From assembly GCA_029884165.1 (NCBI GenBank), contig JAOUIH010000018.1, forward strand, positions 1 to 50,975: 50,975 nucleotides of DNA, written 5' to 3'. The translations under genes and the position numbers were made by a program. Below the pieces are notes generated by a model. The model worked only from the letters and a program-made list of their open reading frames with translations. It was not told the origin of the DNA and searched no databases. The DNA is from Gammaproteobacteria bacterium (GTDB lineage Bacteria > Pseudomonadota > Gammaproteobacteria > Steroidobacterales > Woeseiaceae). Positions 7,275 to 16,003 of this stretch are shown piece after piece (within the stretch, counting starts at the first letter, position 1; each line of letters opens with the position of its first letter).

Positions 7275-8857
7275 GCTACGACGCGGCGCGCGAGATTCCT
7301 GGCTCGCGCCGCGAGGCGGGTCGCATCGAGCGGGCCCTGGTTGTCGATGACCAGGGCCCTTTTCATTTCATCGGCCGTCAGCGGCTCCGCCTTCGCGAGC
7401 TGAAACTCGAGCACGGCGAGATCGGCCTCCGATGCGTCGGTGCCGCGCGCCCGCCGGTCAAGGATGCGTTCGCGCAGGACGGCTTCAGGCGCTTCGGCGC
7501 GGACGATGAGGGCTGCGTACCCGGCGGACTCCGCGATCTGCAGTGCATCCCGCCGCTCCGACTCGCGCAGGAATGCGGCATCCAGGATGACGTTGTGCCG
7601 GGTCTGCAGCAGCAGCGCCGCGAGTTCGCACAGGCGTGCGTAGACTTTTCTGCCGGCCGCGCTGCTGTAGATGCCGGAGGCGACTCCGGAACCGCTGGCC
7701 TCGGTTTCCGCCAGCCCGAACAGCCGCCGGCGTTCGACGTCGGATCGCACGCGAATTGCCGGCAGCGAGGCCATCAGCTGGCCTGACACCCAGGTCTTGC
7801 CGGACCCGGACAGGCCGGTCATCAGGACCAGCAGGGGTTCACCCTTCGATGCCTGCTTCCCTGCCATCTCGCAGTAACGCCTCGCCTCGGCCAGGTCCGC
7901 CTTGCAGAGCGCGGGGTCGTCCCGCTCGGCGGCGCGTATGACGGCGACCTTCGCGCGCACCAGGCAGCGGTAGACGAAGAACAGGTCCAGCAACGCCACG
8001 CCCTCGTAGTCGCCGCCGGCTTCCAGGTAACGGTTGAGAAACTGCGCTGCGAGGTCGGCGCGATCATGCTCGACCAGGTCCATGACGAGGAAAGCGATAT
8101 CGCAGATGACGTCGATCGCCCGCAGATCCTCGTTGAACTCGATGCAGTCGAAGGTCGCGATGCCGCCAGCCAGGCGCACGAGGTTGCCGAGGTGCAGGTC
8201 GCCGTGGCAGTCGCGCACGCGCCCTGCGTCGAAGCGCGCCGCGATCAGCGGCTCATGGCGCTCCAGCTCGGCGCGCGTCCAGTCACGCAGTGGGCCGAGC
8301 ACGTTCTCACCGATGGCGCCCTCGATCGCGGCGAAGTTGTCCCACATGAAGTCGCTGGTTACCGTCAGGTAATGATCGCGACGGCCTGCAGAAACGCGCG
8401 GCGCGGACCCGTGGCGCTCGGCGATCACCCGGCCCAGCTCCTTCATGTCCCGGGCCGCGAGCCTGCCGCTCGCCAGCTGCCGGTCCAGCCGCAGTCCGGG
8501 ATCGAAGCGCCGCATTCGCAGCGCGTACTCGACCGGGTCGCCGGTGCCGCCGATGCGCGGCAGTCCCTCGTCGAGCGTGATCGGCACGACGTCGAGATAC
8601 AGGTCCGGCGCCCAGGGCCGGTTCAGCCGCAACTCCTCATCGCAAAAGTGCCTGCGCTTTTGCAGGTCCCCGAAGTCGAGGAAGTCGAGCACGAGAGACT
8701 TCTTGATCTTGTATGCGAAGTCGCCCGCCAGGATGACCCAGGAGATGTGGGTCTCGATGAGCTCGATGGATTCGGCCGGGTGCTCATATGCACCGGCGCG
8801 CAGCAGCCCGTCTACGAGTGAGCTGCCCCCGTCGCATGATGTGCCGGATCGGTGCAT
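7271..8857 (-). CDS. Two-domain kinase: aminoglycoside-phosphotransferase-like plus P-loop (zeta-type) ATPase
   Basis: A 528-residue cytoplasmic protein. The N-terminal two thirds resemble the APH/choline-kinase fold, with the catalytic CHGDLHLGN loop at 218-226 and a downstream metal-binding Asp (FDCIEF, about 237). The C-terminal third is a P-loop kinase with GLSGSGKT at 348-355 and a conserved ILDAAF motif, the type grouped with gluconate kinases and zeta toxins. This fusion is a known family (COG2187 joined to COG0645) whose substrate is not established. The start at 8857 has AAGGG upstream. No antitoxin gene is adjacent, so a toxin role is unlikely. It is convergent with the NapC-type gene and shows no link to electron transfer beyond position. 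Confidence 0.8.
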   Translation of the reverse strand: MHRSGTSCDGGSSLVDGLLRAGAYEHPAESIELIETHISWVILAGDFAYKIKKSLVLDFLDFGDLQKRRHFCDEELRLNRPWAPDLYLDVVPITLDEGLPRIGGTGDPVEYALRMRRFDPGLRLDRQLASGRLAARDMKELGRVIAERHGSAPRVSAGRRDHYLTVTSDFMWDNFAAIEGAIGENVLGPLRDWTRAELERHEPLIAARFDAGRVRDCHGDLHLGNLVRLAGGIATFDCIEFNEDLRAIDVICDIAFLVMDLVEHDRADLAAQFLNRYLEAGGDYEGVALLDLFFVYRCLVRAKVAVIRAAERDDPALCKADLAEARRYCEMAGKQASKGEPLLVLMTGLSGSGKTWVSGQLMASLPAIRVRSDVERRRLFGLAETEASGSGVASGIYSSAAGRKVYARLCELAALLLQTRHNVILDAAFLRESERRDALQIAESAGYAALIVRAEAPEAVLRERILDRRARGTDASEADLAVLEFQLAKAEPLTADEMKRALVIDNQGPLDATRLAARARNLARRVVA

Positions 8858-8881
8858 GTGTTGCCCTTGCTCCGCTGCGCT

Positions 8882-10609
<1,728 letters not shown>

Positions 10610-10743
10610 GTGCTGCCTCCGATCAGTCGGTTGCAGGATAACAGTCCGCGGCTGCCGCGGCCGTAAGTGCCCGCCGCAGTTGCCGGTCCGTCACGAGGCG
10701 GCGACGCCGGTGCCGGCCTGGCTCCGGCCGATCGCAAGGCAAC

Positions 10744-10778
10744 AAAAAAACGGCCGGCCGGAGGAACCCGGCCGGCCG
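10744..10778 (-). terminator. Rho-independent terminator of the cytochrome/phosphoesterase/peroxidase operon
   Basis: An 11-bp GC-only stem (10751-10761 with 10768-10778, 6-nt loop) followed on the minus strand by seven T residues and GTT. It lies 15 bp past the stop codon of the monoheme cytochrome and clearly ends the three-gene minus-strand operon before the thiamine-diphosphate enzyme gene. The remainder of the gap (10610-10743) shows nothing else I can name. Confidence 0.88.
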
Positions 10779-10793
10779 TGCGAAAACGGGCGA

Positions 10794-11195
10794 TCAGTGC
10801 TTGCCGGGGGCCAGTTCGACGCCGCGGCGCTCCTTGTAGGCGTAGGCCTGCAGCGCGACCATCTTCGGGTCGTCGGCCGCCAGGTCCGCGCCTTCCAGCG
10901 GATTCCTGAGACACCAGTTGATCATTTCCCACATGTGCACCACCCGACCCATCTGCTTCTGGAACTTCGGGTAAGTCTCGGGATGCGTGTTCGTGGCATT
11001 CGGATGGCACTGCGCGCAGGCAACGCCGTTCGTGCCGAGTTCGGGGCTCGTCCAGAGCGCACGGCCTTCGGCCGCGACCTGTTCGAACTGCTCCATCCAG
11101 CGCTCGGCATCCTCTTTCGTGAACTCGTCGGCGCTCACCTCGACGGAGTAGGCGGCTACGCAGGCCGCAAGCAGGATTGACGCAATCTTCTTCAT
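10794..11195 (-). CDS. SoxA-like periplasmic monoheme cytochrome c
   Basis: A 133-residue exported protein: signal peptide 1-22 (ending VSA), a single CAQCH haem site at 60-64 and a second, isolated Cys95 in MINWCLRNPL. The C-terminal pattern (INxCxRNPL, then ALxAYxYxxRRG) resembles the C-terminal haem domain of SoxA, where a Cys provides an axial haem ligand; here Cys95 is a candidate ligand by alignment only. AGGAGA lies upstream of the ATG at 11195, which I chose over longer in-frame options because it restores the signal peptide. It is last in an operon, 11 bp after the metallophosphoesterase, with a strong terminator after it. It likely exchanges electrons with the diheme peroxidase encoded two genes upstream. 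No soxX or other sox gene is nearby. Confidence 0.85.
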   Translation of the reverse strand: MKKIASILLAACVAAYSVEVSADEFTKEDAERWMEQFEQVAAEGRALWTSPELGTNGVACAQCHPNATNTHPETYPKFQKQMGRVVHMWEMINWCLRNPLEGADLAADDPKMVALQAYAYKERRGVELAPGKH

Positions 11196-11206
11196 GTCGG
11201 CTTCTC

Positions 11207-12289
11207 CTAGTAGTGGCGCTGCGCCGGCGTACGGTTCGTCGGGTCGCTGTAGCTCGTGTCTTCGGGATGGCCCTTCTGCTCGTTGAACGCGACCGTCCGG
11301 TTCGTGTTGTCGTACAGGTTGAACTCCAGGTCGACACGCCCGGTGTGCATGTTCATGAATTGCCAGCCCGTGGCGTCGCGCTCGTTGAACGGATCTGCGC
11401 GATTCATCGGCACCGTCAATATCGGCAGGTGGCTCTCGGCCTGCGCGTAGCTCTCCGGGTAAGGCCATGGCCAGGCGGTCGACATTACCGACGTGAAGGC
11501 AATGTTGCCGATCTGGTTGTACTGGATCTGGTGCACGTGGCCATAAATGACGTTCACCTTGTTGAACGGCTTCAGCAGCGCCTGGATGTCCTCGGCTTCC
11601 TCGGTCCAGAAGTTCCAGCCCTTGTAGATCTTCTGCAGCGGTGAGTGCGAGAAGACCACGACGGGCGTGTCCTTCGAGACTTTCGCCAGATCTTTCTTGA
11701 GCCAGTCCATCTGCTTTTTGCCGACCATGAACGGCGACCCGTTCGGGTTATCGAGGCCGGCCATCTCGTTCATGCGGCGTTCCGCCGACTCCCAGCGATT
11801 GAAGGTCCAGTCGTCGTAGGTGAGGATGCTGTTCAAGGTCACGAAGTGCGCGCCCTTGTGATCCCAGCTGTAGTAGTGATCACCGTACAGCTCGCTCCAG
11901 TACTCGCCGAGGTCGAGGTAGTAGTCGTGCTCGCCCAGCACCGCGTAGGTCTTGTAATTGAGGGCGGACAGGATCTCGGCGCCGTGATCCAGCTCGGCCT
12001 TCGTGCCCAGCTGTGCCAGGTCGCCGCCGAACACGACGAAATCCGGCTTCGGCTCGAGCAGGTTCGCCTCGGCGACTGCGCGGATCAGCCCGCGATCCCA
12101 ATTCCGCACGAACTGGCTGCCCTTGACGTGTTGTATATGGGCGTCAGAGACATAGGCGAACGTGAAGTCGGGTCCGCCTTCCTGGGCTGACGCAAGCCGC
12201 ACGAGGCTCACCGGCAACATGCCGGCGACCAGACCGCTCGCCGTCGTGCGCAGGAAATCCCTGCGCGTGTTGAGTATCTTGTTGCTCAT
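11207..12289 (-). CDS. Tat-exported calcineurin-like metallophosphoesterase
   Basis: A 360-residue protein with a Tat signal (TRRDFLR at 8-14, cleavage near ASAQ 33-36), so it is folded in the cytoplasm and exported, often with metals bound. The metallophosphoesterase motifs are in order: DAH (49-51), GGD (88-90), GEHD (119-122), FSH (213-215) and GHVH (250-253). The usual GNH(D/E) block is GEHD here, so Asn, normally a ligand of the second metal, is Glu. GGGAGG precedes the start, and its ATG overlaps the TGA of the upstream diheme protein (ATGA), showing translational coupling. The substrate is unknown. Its place between two c-type cytochrome genes suggests a role linked to periplasmic redox chemistry rather than general phosphate scavenging. 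Confidence 0.9.
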   Translation of the reverse strand: MSNKILNTRRDFLRTTASGLVAGMLPVSLVRLASAQEGGPDFTFAYVSDAHIQHVKGSQFVRNWDRGLIRAVAEANLLEPKPDFVVFGGDLAQLGTKAELDHGAEILSALNYKTYAVLGEHDYYLDLGEYWSELYGDHYYSWDHKGAHFVTLNSILTYDDWTFNRWESAERRMNEMAGLDNPNGSPFMVGKKQMDWLKKDLAKVSKDTPVVVFSHSPLQKIYKGWNFWTEEAEDIQALLKPFNKVNVIYGHVHQIQYNQIGNIAFTSVMSTAWPWPYPESYAQAESHLPILTVPMNRADPFNERDATGWQFMNMHTGRVDLEFNLYDNTNRTVAFNEQKGHPEDTSYSDPTNRTPAQRHY

Positions 12290-13431
12290 CGTGCTCCTCC
12301 CGTGTCCTCGACCGCGAGCGCGGCCGTTGCGGACGCCGCCCGGAATTGCGGGCTCGTCAGTGCCTCCATGAACGCGACCAGGTCGTCGATCTCCTGTTCC
12401 GTCAGGTTCAGCGGGCGGATGCCGCCGGAGAGGAACGCATTGACCGGATCGTCCGGGTTGGTCACGCCACCGTTGTTGTAGTGCTCGACAACTTCGCGCA
12501 GCGTCGCCAGGCTGCCGTCGTGCATGTACGGCGCGGTCACCGCGATATTGCGCAATGTCGGCGTCTTGAAGGCGCCCATCGAGCTGAGCTCGTCGTCTAC
12601 CACGAAGCGGCCGAGGTGCGAGGTATTCGCGTCCGCGAGCACCGCCACGTCGACGTCGATACCCTTGTTCTTCGCGACCTGGAATGCGCGGGCGAGATCC
12701 GTGACCCTGTCCTGGATATCGTTGATACCGACACCGATGTTGTGGAACTTGTGGTCGGTGAACAGCGCGTGATCCTGTTCGACCGTGTGGCAGGACACGC
12801 AGCGGCCGTTGCCGAGGAACACGGCGAATCCGCGCCGCGCCGCCTCGCCGATCGCCCCTTCTTCGTCACCGAAGTACCAGCGGTCGAAGGGCGAATCGCC
12901 GGAGATCTGCGTGCGCTCGAATGCTGCGATCGCCATCGTGACCTCGCGCATCGTGATGTCGCTCGCCTTGAGGTCGAACACGTCCCGGAAAGCTTTCGTG
13001 TACTGCCGGTCGTCACGCACGATCGCCAGCAACGCGTCATGATTCGGCAGGGCCATCTCCACCGGGTTCAGGAACGGGTGCAAGGCCTGGTCCTCGAGGT
13101 CCGGCGAGCGGCCATCCCAGAACTGGGTCTTGCCGTACGCCGCGTTGACGACCGTAGGCGCATTGCGCGTGCCGGTCAGCTTACGTATGCCCTCCGACAC
13201 GCGCAGCGGGCTGTCGGTGAACGCCTTGTCCGGCGCATGGCAGGTCGCGCAGCTCACGTCCCCGGTCGCGCTGAAGCGCTGATCGTTGAAGAGGCGTTCG
13301 CCCAGCGCGATCTTGGCCGGCGTCTGCGGGTTGCCGGCGGGCACCGGCAGCTCGGGGAGCCCGAGCGGCGCCTCGGCCAGCGCTGCCGTGGTCAGCAACA
13401 GGATCCCTGTCGCCGTGATTAACGTCTTCAT
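12286..13431 (-). CDS. Diheme cytochrome c peroxidase/MauG-family protein
   Basis: A 381-residue periplasmic protein with signal peptide 1-19 and two haem sites, CATCH (61-65) and CVSCH (211-215). The family blocks are present: NAPTVVNAAY, FWDGRSPDLEDQA, the PFLNPVEM segment, FKTPTLRNI and APYMHDGSLATL with its Met and His. Bacterial cytochrome c peroxidases reduce hydrogen peroxide with electrons from a small cytochrome; MauG relatives instead oxidise protein side chains. The sequence alone does not separate these. It is first in the three-gene operon and shares an ATGA overlap with the metallophosphoesterase. A perfect inverted repeat (13623-13645) lies upstream, near a possible promoter. 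Confidence 0.9.
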   Translation of the reverse strand: MKTLITATGILLLTTAALAEAPLGLPELPVPAGNPQTPAKIALGERLFNDQRFSATGDVSCATCHAPDKAFTDSPLRVSEGIRKLTGTRNAPTVVNAAYGKTQFWDGRSPDLEDQALHPFLNPVEMALPNHDALLAIVRDDRQYTKAFRDVFDLKASDITMREVTMAIAAFERTQISGDSPFDRWYFGDEEGAIGEAARRGFAVFLGNGRCVSCHTVEQDHALFTDHKFHNIGVGINDIQDRVTDLARAFQVAKNKGIDVDVAVLADANTSHLGRFVVDDELSSMGAFKTPTLRNIAVTAPYMHDGSLATLREVVEHYNNGGVTNPDDPVNAFLSGGIRPLNLTEQEIDDLVAFMEALTSPQFRAASATAALAVEDTGGAR

Positions 13432-13622
13432 GCTACGACCTCCTTCCCGATGCGCGCTCCTGCTTGGGGGCGAGGGCTGCGCAATGGTTTGATTATTCCT
13501 GTGCGCTCACAGCGTCATGGCCGGTGGTCAGCCGGTTAGGGGGCGGGGGAAAAGGACCCATCTGCCGTTTTGCCAATGCGGCACAGGACTTTGTCCCGCC
13601 TCCAGCCGTGGCAGTCATCGCT

Positions 13623-13645
13623 CGGTTTAGACCCTGTCTAAACCG
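13623..13645. promoter_or_regulatory. Perfect inverted repeat, candidate operator for the peroxidase operon
   Basis: Arms CGGTTTAGAC (13623-13632) and GTCTAAACCG (13636-13645) are perfect complements around CCT. No U-run follows on either strand, so it is not a terminator. On the minus strand a TATCAT box (13652-13657) with TTGCGC 16 bp further upstream (13674-13679) lies just ahead of it, so the repeat would cover the transcription start, a classic repressor position. I do not recognise the regulator. Confidence 0.5.
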
Positions 13646-13803
13646 CTAAACATGATAGCTCCAGGTCAATGGAGCGCAACCGTGGACAATCCGGATAGGC
13701 AGGCCTGGCAGCCGCCCCTGCTTCGCGAGGCGTAACACACCGGCCGCCAGTCGGGCCGGTCGCCGCTCCCACTGTTGGCGCGGCAGCGATCCGCCGGTTC
13801 CGC

Positions 13804-13831
13804 TTGTCCCCCGCGGCACAGAACCTATAAT
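13804..13831 (+). promoter_or_regulatory. Predicted sigma70 promoter of the polyamine operon
   Basis: A perfect -10 box TATAAT at 13826-13831 with TTGTCC at 13804-13809, 16 bp upstream. The expected start point is about 25 bp before the agmatine deiminase ATG. The -10 is unusually good for such GC-rich sequence; the -35 matches only partly. Confidence 0.55.
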
Positions 13832-13865
13832 TCGCGTCCCCGAGGGTCCGCCGCAGGGCAGGCAC

Positions 13866-14936
13866 ATGAGCAAGCAGAACAAGGTCGGCCAGGCGCCCGC
13901 GAGCCCGGCCCGGGCCGGCTACGCGATGCCGGCCGAGTGGCAGCCGCACCAGGCGACCTGGCTTTCCTGGCCGCACAAGCGCGCTAGCTGGCCCGGCAAG
14001 TTCGAGCCGGTCGAGCCGGTGATGGTTCGCTTCGTCGCCGCGCTGTCGCCGACCGAAATCGTGCGTATCAACGTGCTGGACGAGGCGCATGAGCGGCACG
14101 TACGCAATCTGCTGGAGGGCCGGGCGCATGCGGCGAACGTCCGTTTTCACCGGTTCCCGACCAACGACGCCTGGTGCCGCGATCACGGCGCGATCTTCGT
14201 GACGCGCAAGCAAGGCGGGCCGGACCCGCTGCTCGCGCTCGACTTCCGCTTCAATTCCTGGGGTGGCAAGTACCCGCCGTTCGACCTGGACGACGCGATC
14301 CCGCCACAGATGGCGGCCGCACTCCGCGTGCCCTGCCGCCGCGTGGACATGGTGCTCGAAGGCGGCTCGATCGAGGTCAACGGCGCCGGCGCTCTATTGA
14401 CGACCGAGCAGTGCCTGCTGAACCCGAACCGGAATCCGTCGATGAGCAGGGCAGAGATCGAGGCATCCCTCCGCGACCTGCTTGGCGTTCGGCAGATCAT
14501 CTGGCTGGGCGACGGCATCGTCGGTGACGACACCGACGGGCACATCGACGACCTGACGCGCTTCGTCGCCGAGGACAGGGTCGTGACGGTCGTGGAACCC
14601 GACAGCGCCGACGAGAACCACACGCCGCTGGCCGAAAACCGGGACCGCCTCGACGCGATCCGGCTCGACGACGGCCGTCCCCTGGAGGTCATCGAGCTGC
14701 GCATGCCCGGTCCGGTCGAGTTCGAGGGAGACCGGCTGCCGGCCAGCTACGCGAACTTTTACATCGGCAACAAGGTCGTGCTGATGCCGGCGTTCGACGA
14801 TCCGGCCGACGAGCCGAACCGCCGGGCGCTGGCGCGCTGTTTTCCGGGGCGTGAAGTCATTGCCATCGACTGCACGGACCTCGTCCTTGGTCTCGGCACC
14901 TTCCACTGCCTCACGCAACAAGTACCTATGGTTTAA
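13866..14936 (+). CDS. aguA: Agmatine deiminase
   Basis: A 356-residue cytoplasmic enzyme of the peptidyl-arginine-deiminase-like family that converts agmatine to N-carbamoylputrescine and ammonia. Signature blocks are visible: PAEWxPHxATWLSWP near the N-terminus, NDAWCRDHGAIF, the EGGSIEVNG block, GDDTDGHIDDLTRF and the C-terminal catalytic Cys348 in TFHCLTQQ. Length is normal for the family. It is the first gene of an operon with the deoxyhypusine-synthase-like gene, arginine decarboxylase and N-carbamoylputrescine amidase, so its substrate would be made by a neighbour and its product used by another. A good promoter lies 35 bp upstream. Confidence 0.95.
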   Translation: MSKQNKVGQAPASPARAGYAMPAEWQPHQATWLSWPHKRASWPGKFEPVEPVMVRFVAALSPTEIVRINVLDEAHERHVRNLLEGRAHAANVRFHRFPTNDAWCRDHGAIFVTRKQGGPDPLLALDFRFNSWGGKYPPFDLDDAIPPQMAAALRVPCRRVDMVLEGGSIEVNGAGALLTTEQCLLNPNRNPSMSRAEIEASLRDLLGVRQIIWLGDGIVGDDTDGHIDDLTRFVAEDRVVTVVEPDSADENHTPLAENRDRLDAIRLDDGRPLEVIELRMPGPVEFEGDRLPASYANFYIGNKVVLMPAFDDPADEPNRRALARCFPGREVIAIDCTDLVLGLGTFHCLTQQVPMV

Positions 14937-15008
14937 TGCAGGTCGGCAGGCGGCCGCCGGCGGCCTTCGCCCTGTGCACGGAGCTTCGAATCAGGAGGGG
15001 CTCGCAAC

Positions 15009-15980
15009 ATGACGACAATCAGCGAATTCGTACATCACCACTACCGTCACTTCAACGCGGCCGCGATGATCGATGCGGCGGATGCCTACGTGCACCACCT
15101 CGACCAGGGCGGCGTGATGTTCATGACGCTGGCAGGCGCAATGAGTACCGCCGAACTCGGCCTGTCGCTGGCTGAAATGATTCGCCAGGACAAGGTCCAC
15201 GCGATCTGCTGCACCGGCGCCAACCTCGAAGAGGACGTTTTCAACCTCGTTGCACACGATCATTACGTCCGCGTTCCGCGTTACCGCGAGCTGACGGCCG
15301 CCGACGAGGAAGTGCTGCTCAGTCGGCACCTGAACCGCGTGACCGACACCTGCATTCCGGAGGAGGAGGCGATCCGGCGCATCGAGCACGTGATCCTCGA
15401 CGCATGGATGAACGCCGACAAGGGCGGCAAGCAGTACTTCCCGCATGAATTCATGTACCAGATCCTGCTGTCCGGAAAGCTCGAAGAGCATTACCAGATC
15501 GACCCCAAGGACAGCTGGCTGCTCGCCGCCGCGAAGAAGAATCTGCCGATCATCGTTCCCGGCTGGGAGGACTCGACGCTGGGCAACATCTACGCGTCGC
15601 ACTGCATAACCGGCGAGATCCGGAACGTGCATACGGTCAGGAGCGGCATCGAATACATGGTCATGCTGGCCGACTGGTACCAGAAGACTTGCGCAGAATC
15701 GTCCATCGGGTTCTTCCAGATCGGCGGCGGCATCGCCGGTGACTTTCCTATCTGTGTCGTGCCGATGCTGGAGCAGGACCTGCGGAAGACGGACATTCCC
15801 CGCTGGGGCTACTTCTGCCAGATCAGCGACTCGACCACGAGTTACGGTTCGTATTCCGGCGCCGTGCCGAACGAGAAGATCACCTGGGGCAAGCTGTCCG
15901 CCGACACGCCGAAATTCATCATCGAGTCGGACGCGACGATTGTAGCTCCGCTCATCTTCGCCTGCGTACTGGGCCAGTAG
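15009..15980 (+). CDS. Deoxyhypusine synthase-like protein (probable homospermidine synthase-type enzyme)
   Basis: A 323-residue homologue of eukaryotic/archaeal deoxyhypusine synthase. The NAD-binding GGVMFMTLAGAMS block (about 34-46), the CCTGANLEED block (69-78), the GIxxGxxP-like IGGGIAGDFPICV and the WGKL segment with Lys295, equivalent to the lysine that holds the butylimine intermediate, are all present. Deoxyhypusine synthase moves an aminobutyl group from spermidine to eIF5A; bacteria have no eIF5A, and bacterial members are known or proposed to make homospermidine or related polyamines. Its place between aguA and speA strongly favours a polyamine product. AGGAGG precedes the ATG. 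The gap is 72 bp to aguA and 23 bp to speA. Family is certain; the exact acceptor (putrescine, agmatine or other) is open. Confidence 0.88.
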   Translation: MTTISEFVHHHYRHFNAAAMIDAADAYVHHLDQGGVMFMTLAGAMSTAELGLSLAEMIRQDKVHAICCTGANLEEDVFNLVAHDHYVRVPRYRELTAADEEVLLSRHLNRVTDTCIPEEEAIRRIEHVILDAWMNADKGGKQYFPHEFMYQILLSGKLEEHYQIDPKDSWLLAAAKKNLPIIVPGWEDSTLGNIYASHCITGEIRNVHTVRSGIEYMVMLADWYQKTCAESSIGFFQIGGGIAGDFPICVVPMLEQDLRKTDIPRWGYFCQISDSTTSYGSYSGAVPNEKITWGKLSADTPKFIIESDATIVAPLIFACVLGQ

Positions 15981-16003
15981 AAGACCGGGGGAGGGCTGCT
16001 GCA

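Larger units (their letters stand above)
13432..13865. promoter_or_regulatory. Divergent intergenic region between the peroxidase operon and the polyamine operon
   Basis: 434 bp with no convincing gene. It carries a probable promoter for the agmatine deiminase side (13804-13831), an inverted repeat with a possible minus-strand promoter (13623-13679) and otherwise unremarkable GC-rich sequence. A weak minus-strand reading frame (13638-14213) overlaps the start of the deiminase gene in antisense and lacks any family signal, so I do not call it. Confidence 0.5.

Noticed and set aside
7271..8340. Zeta-type toxin of a toxin-antitoxin system
   Set aside because: The P-loop domain resembles zeta toxins, but it is fused to an APH-like domain and no small antitoxin gene precedes it.
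12286..13431. Electron-transfer link between the MauG-like operon and the mtrCAB-like locus
   Set aside because: Both use c-type haems, but they are separated by two unrelated genes and have their own control regions; nothing in the sequence ties them together beyond distance.
15009..15980. True deoxyhypusine synthase modifying a translation factor
   Set aside because: Bacteria do not have eIF5A, and the operon context is polyamine synthesis, so the eukaryotic function is not transferred.
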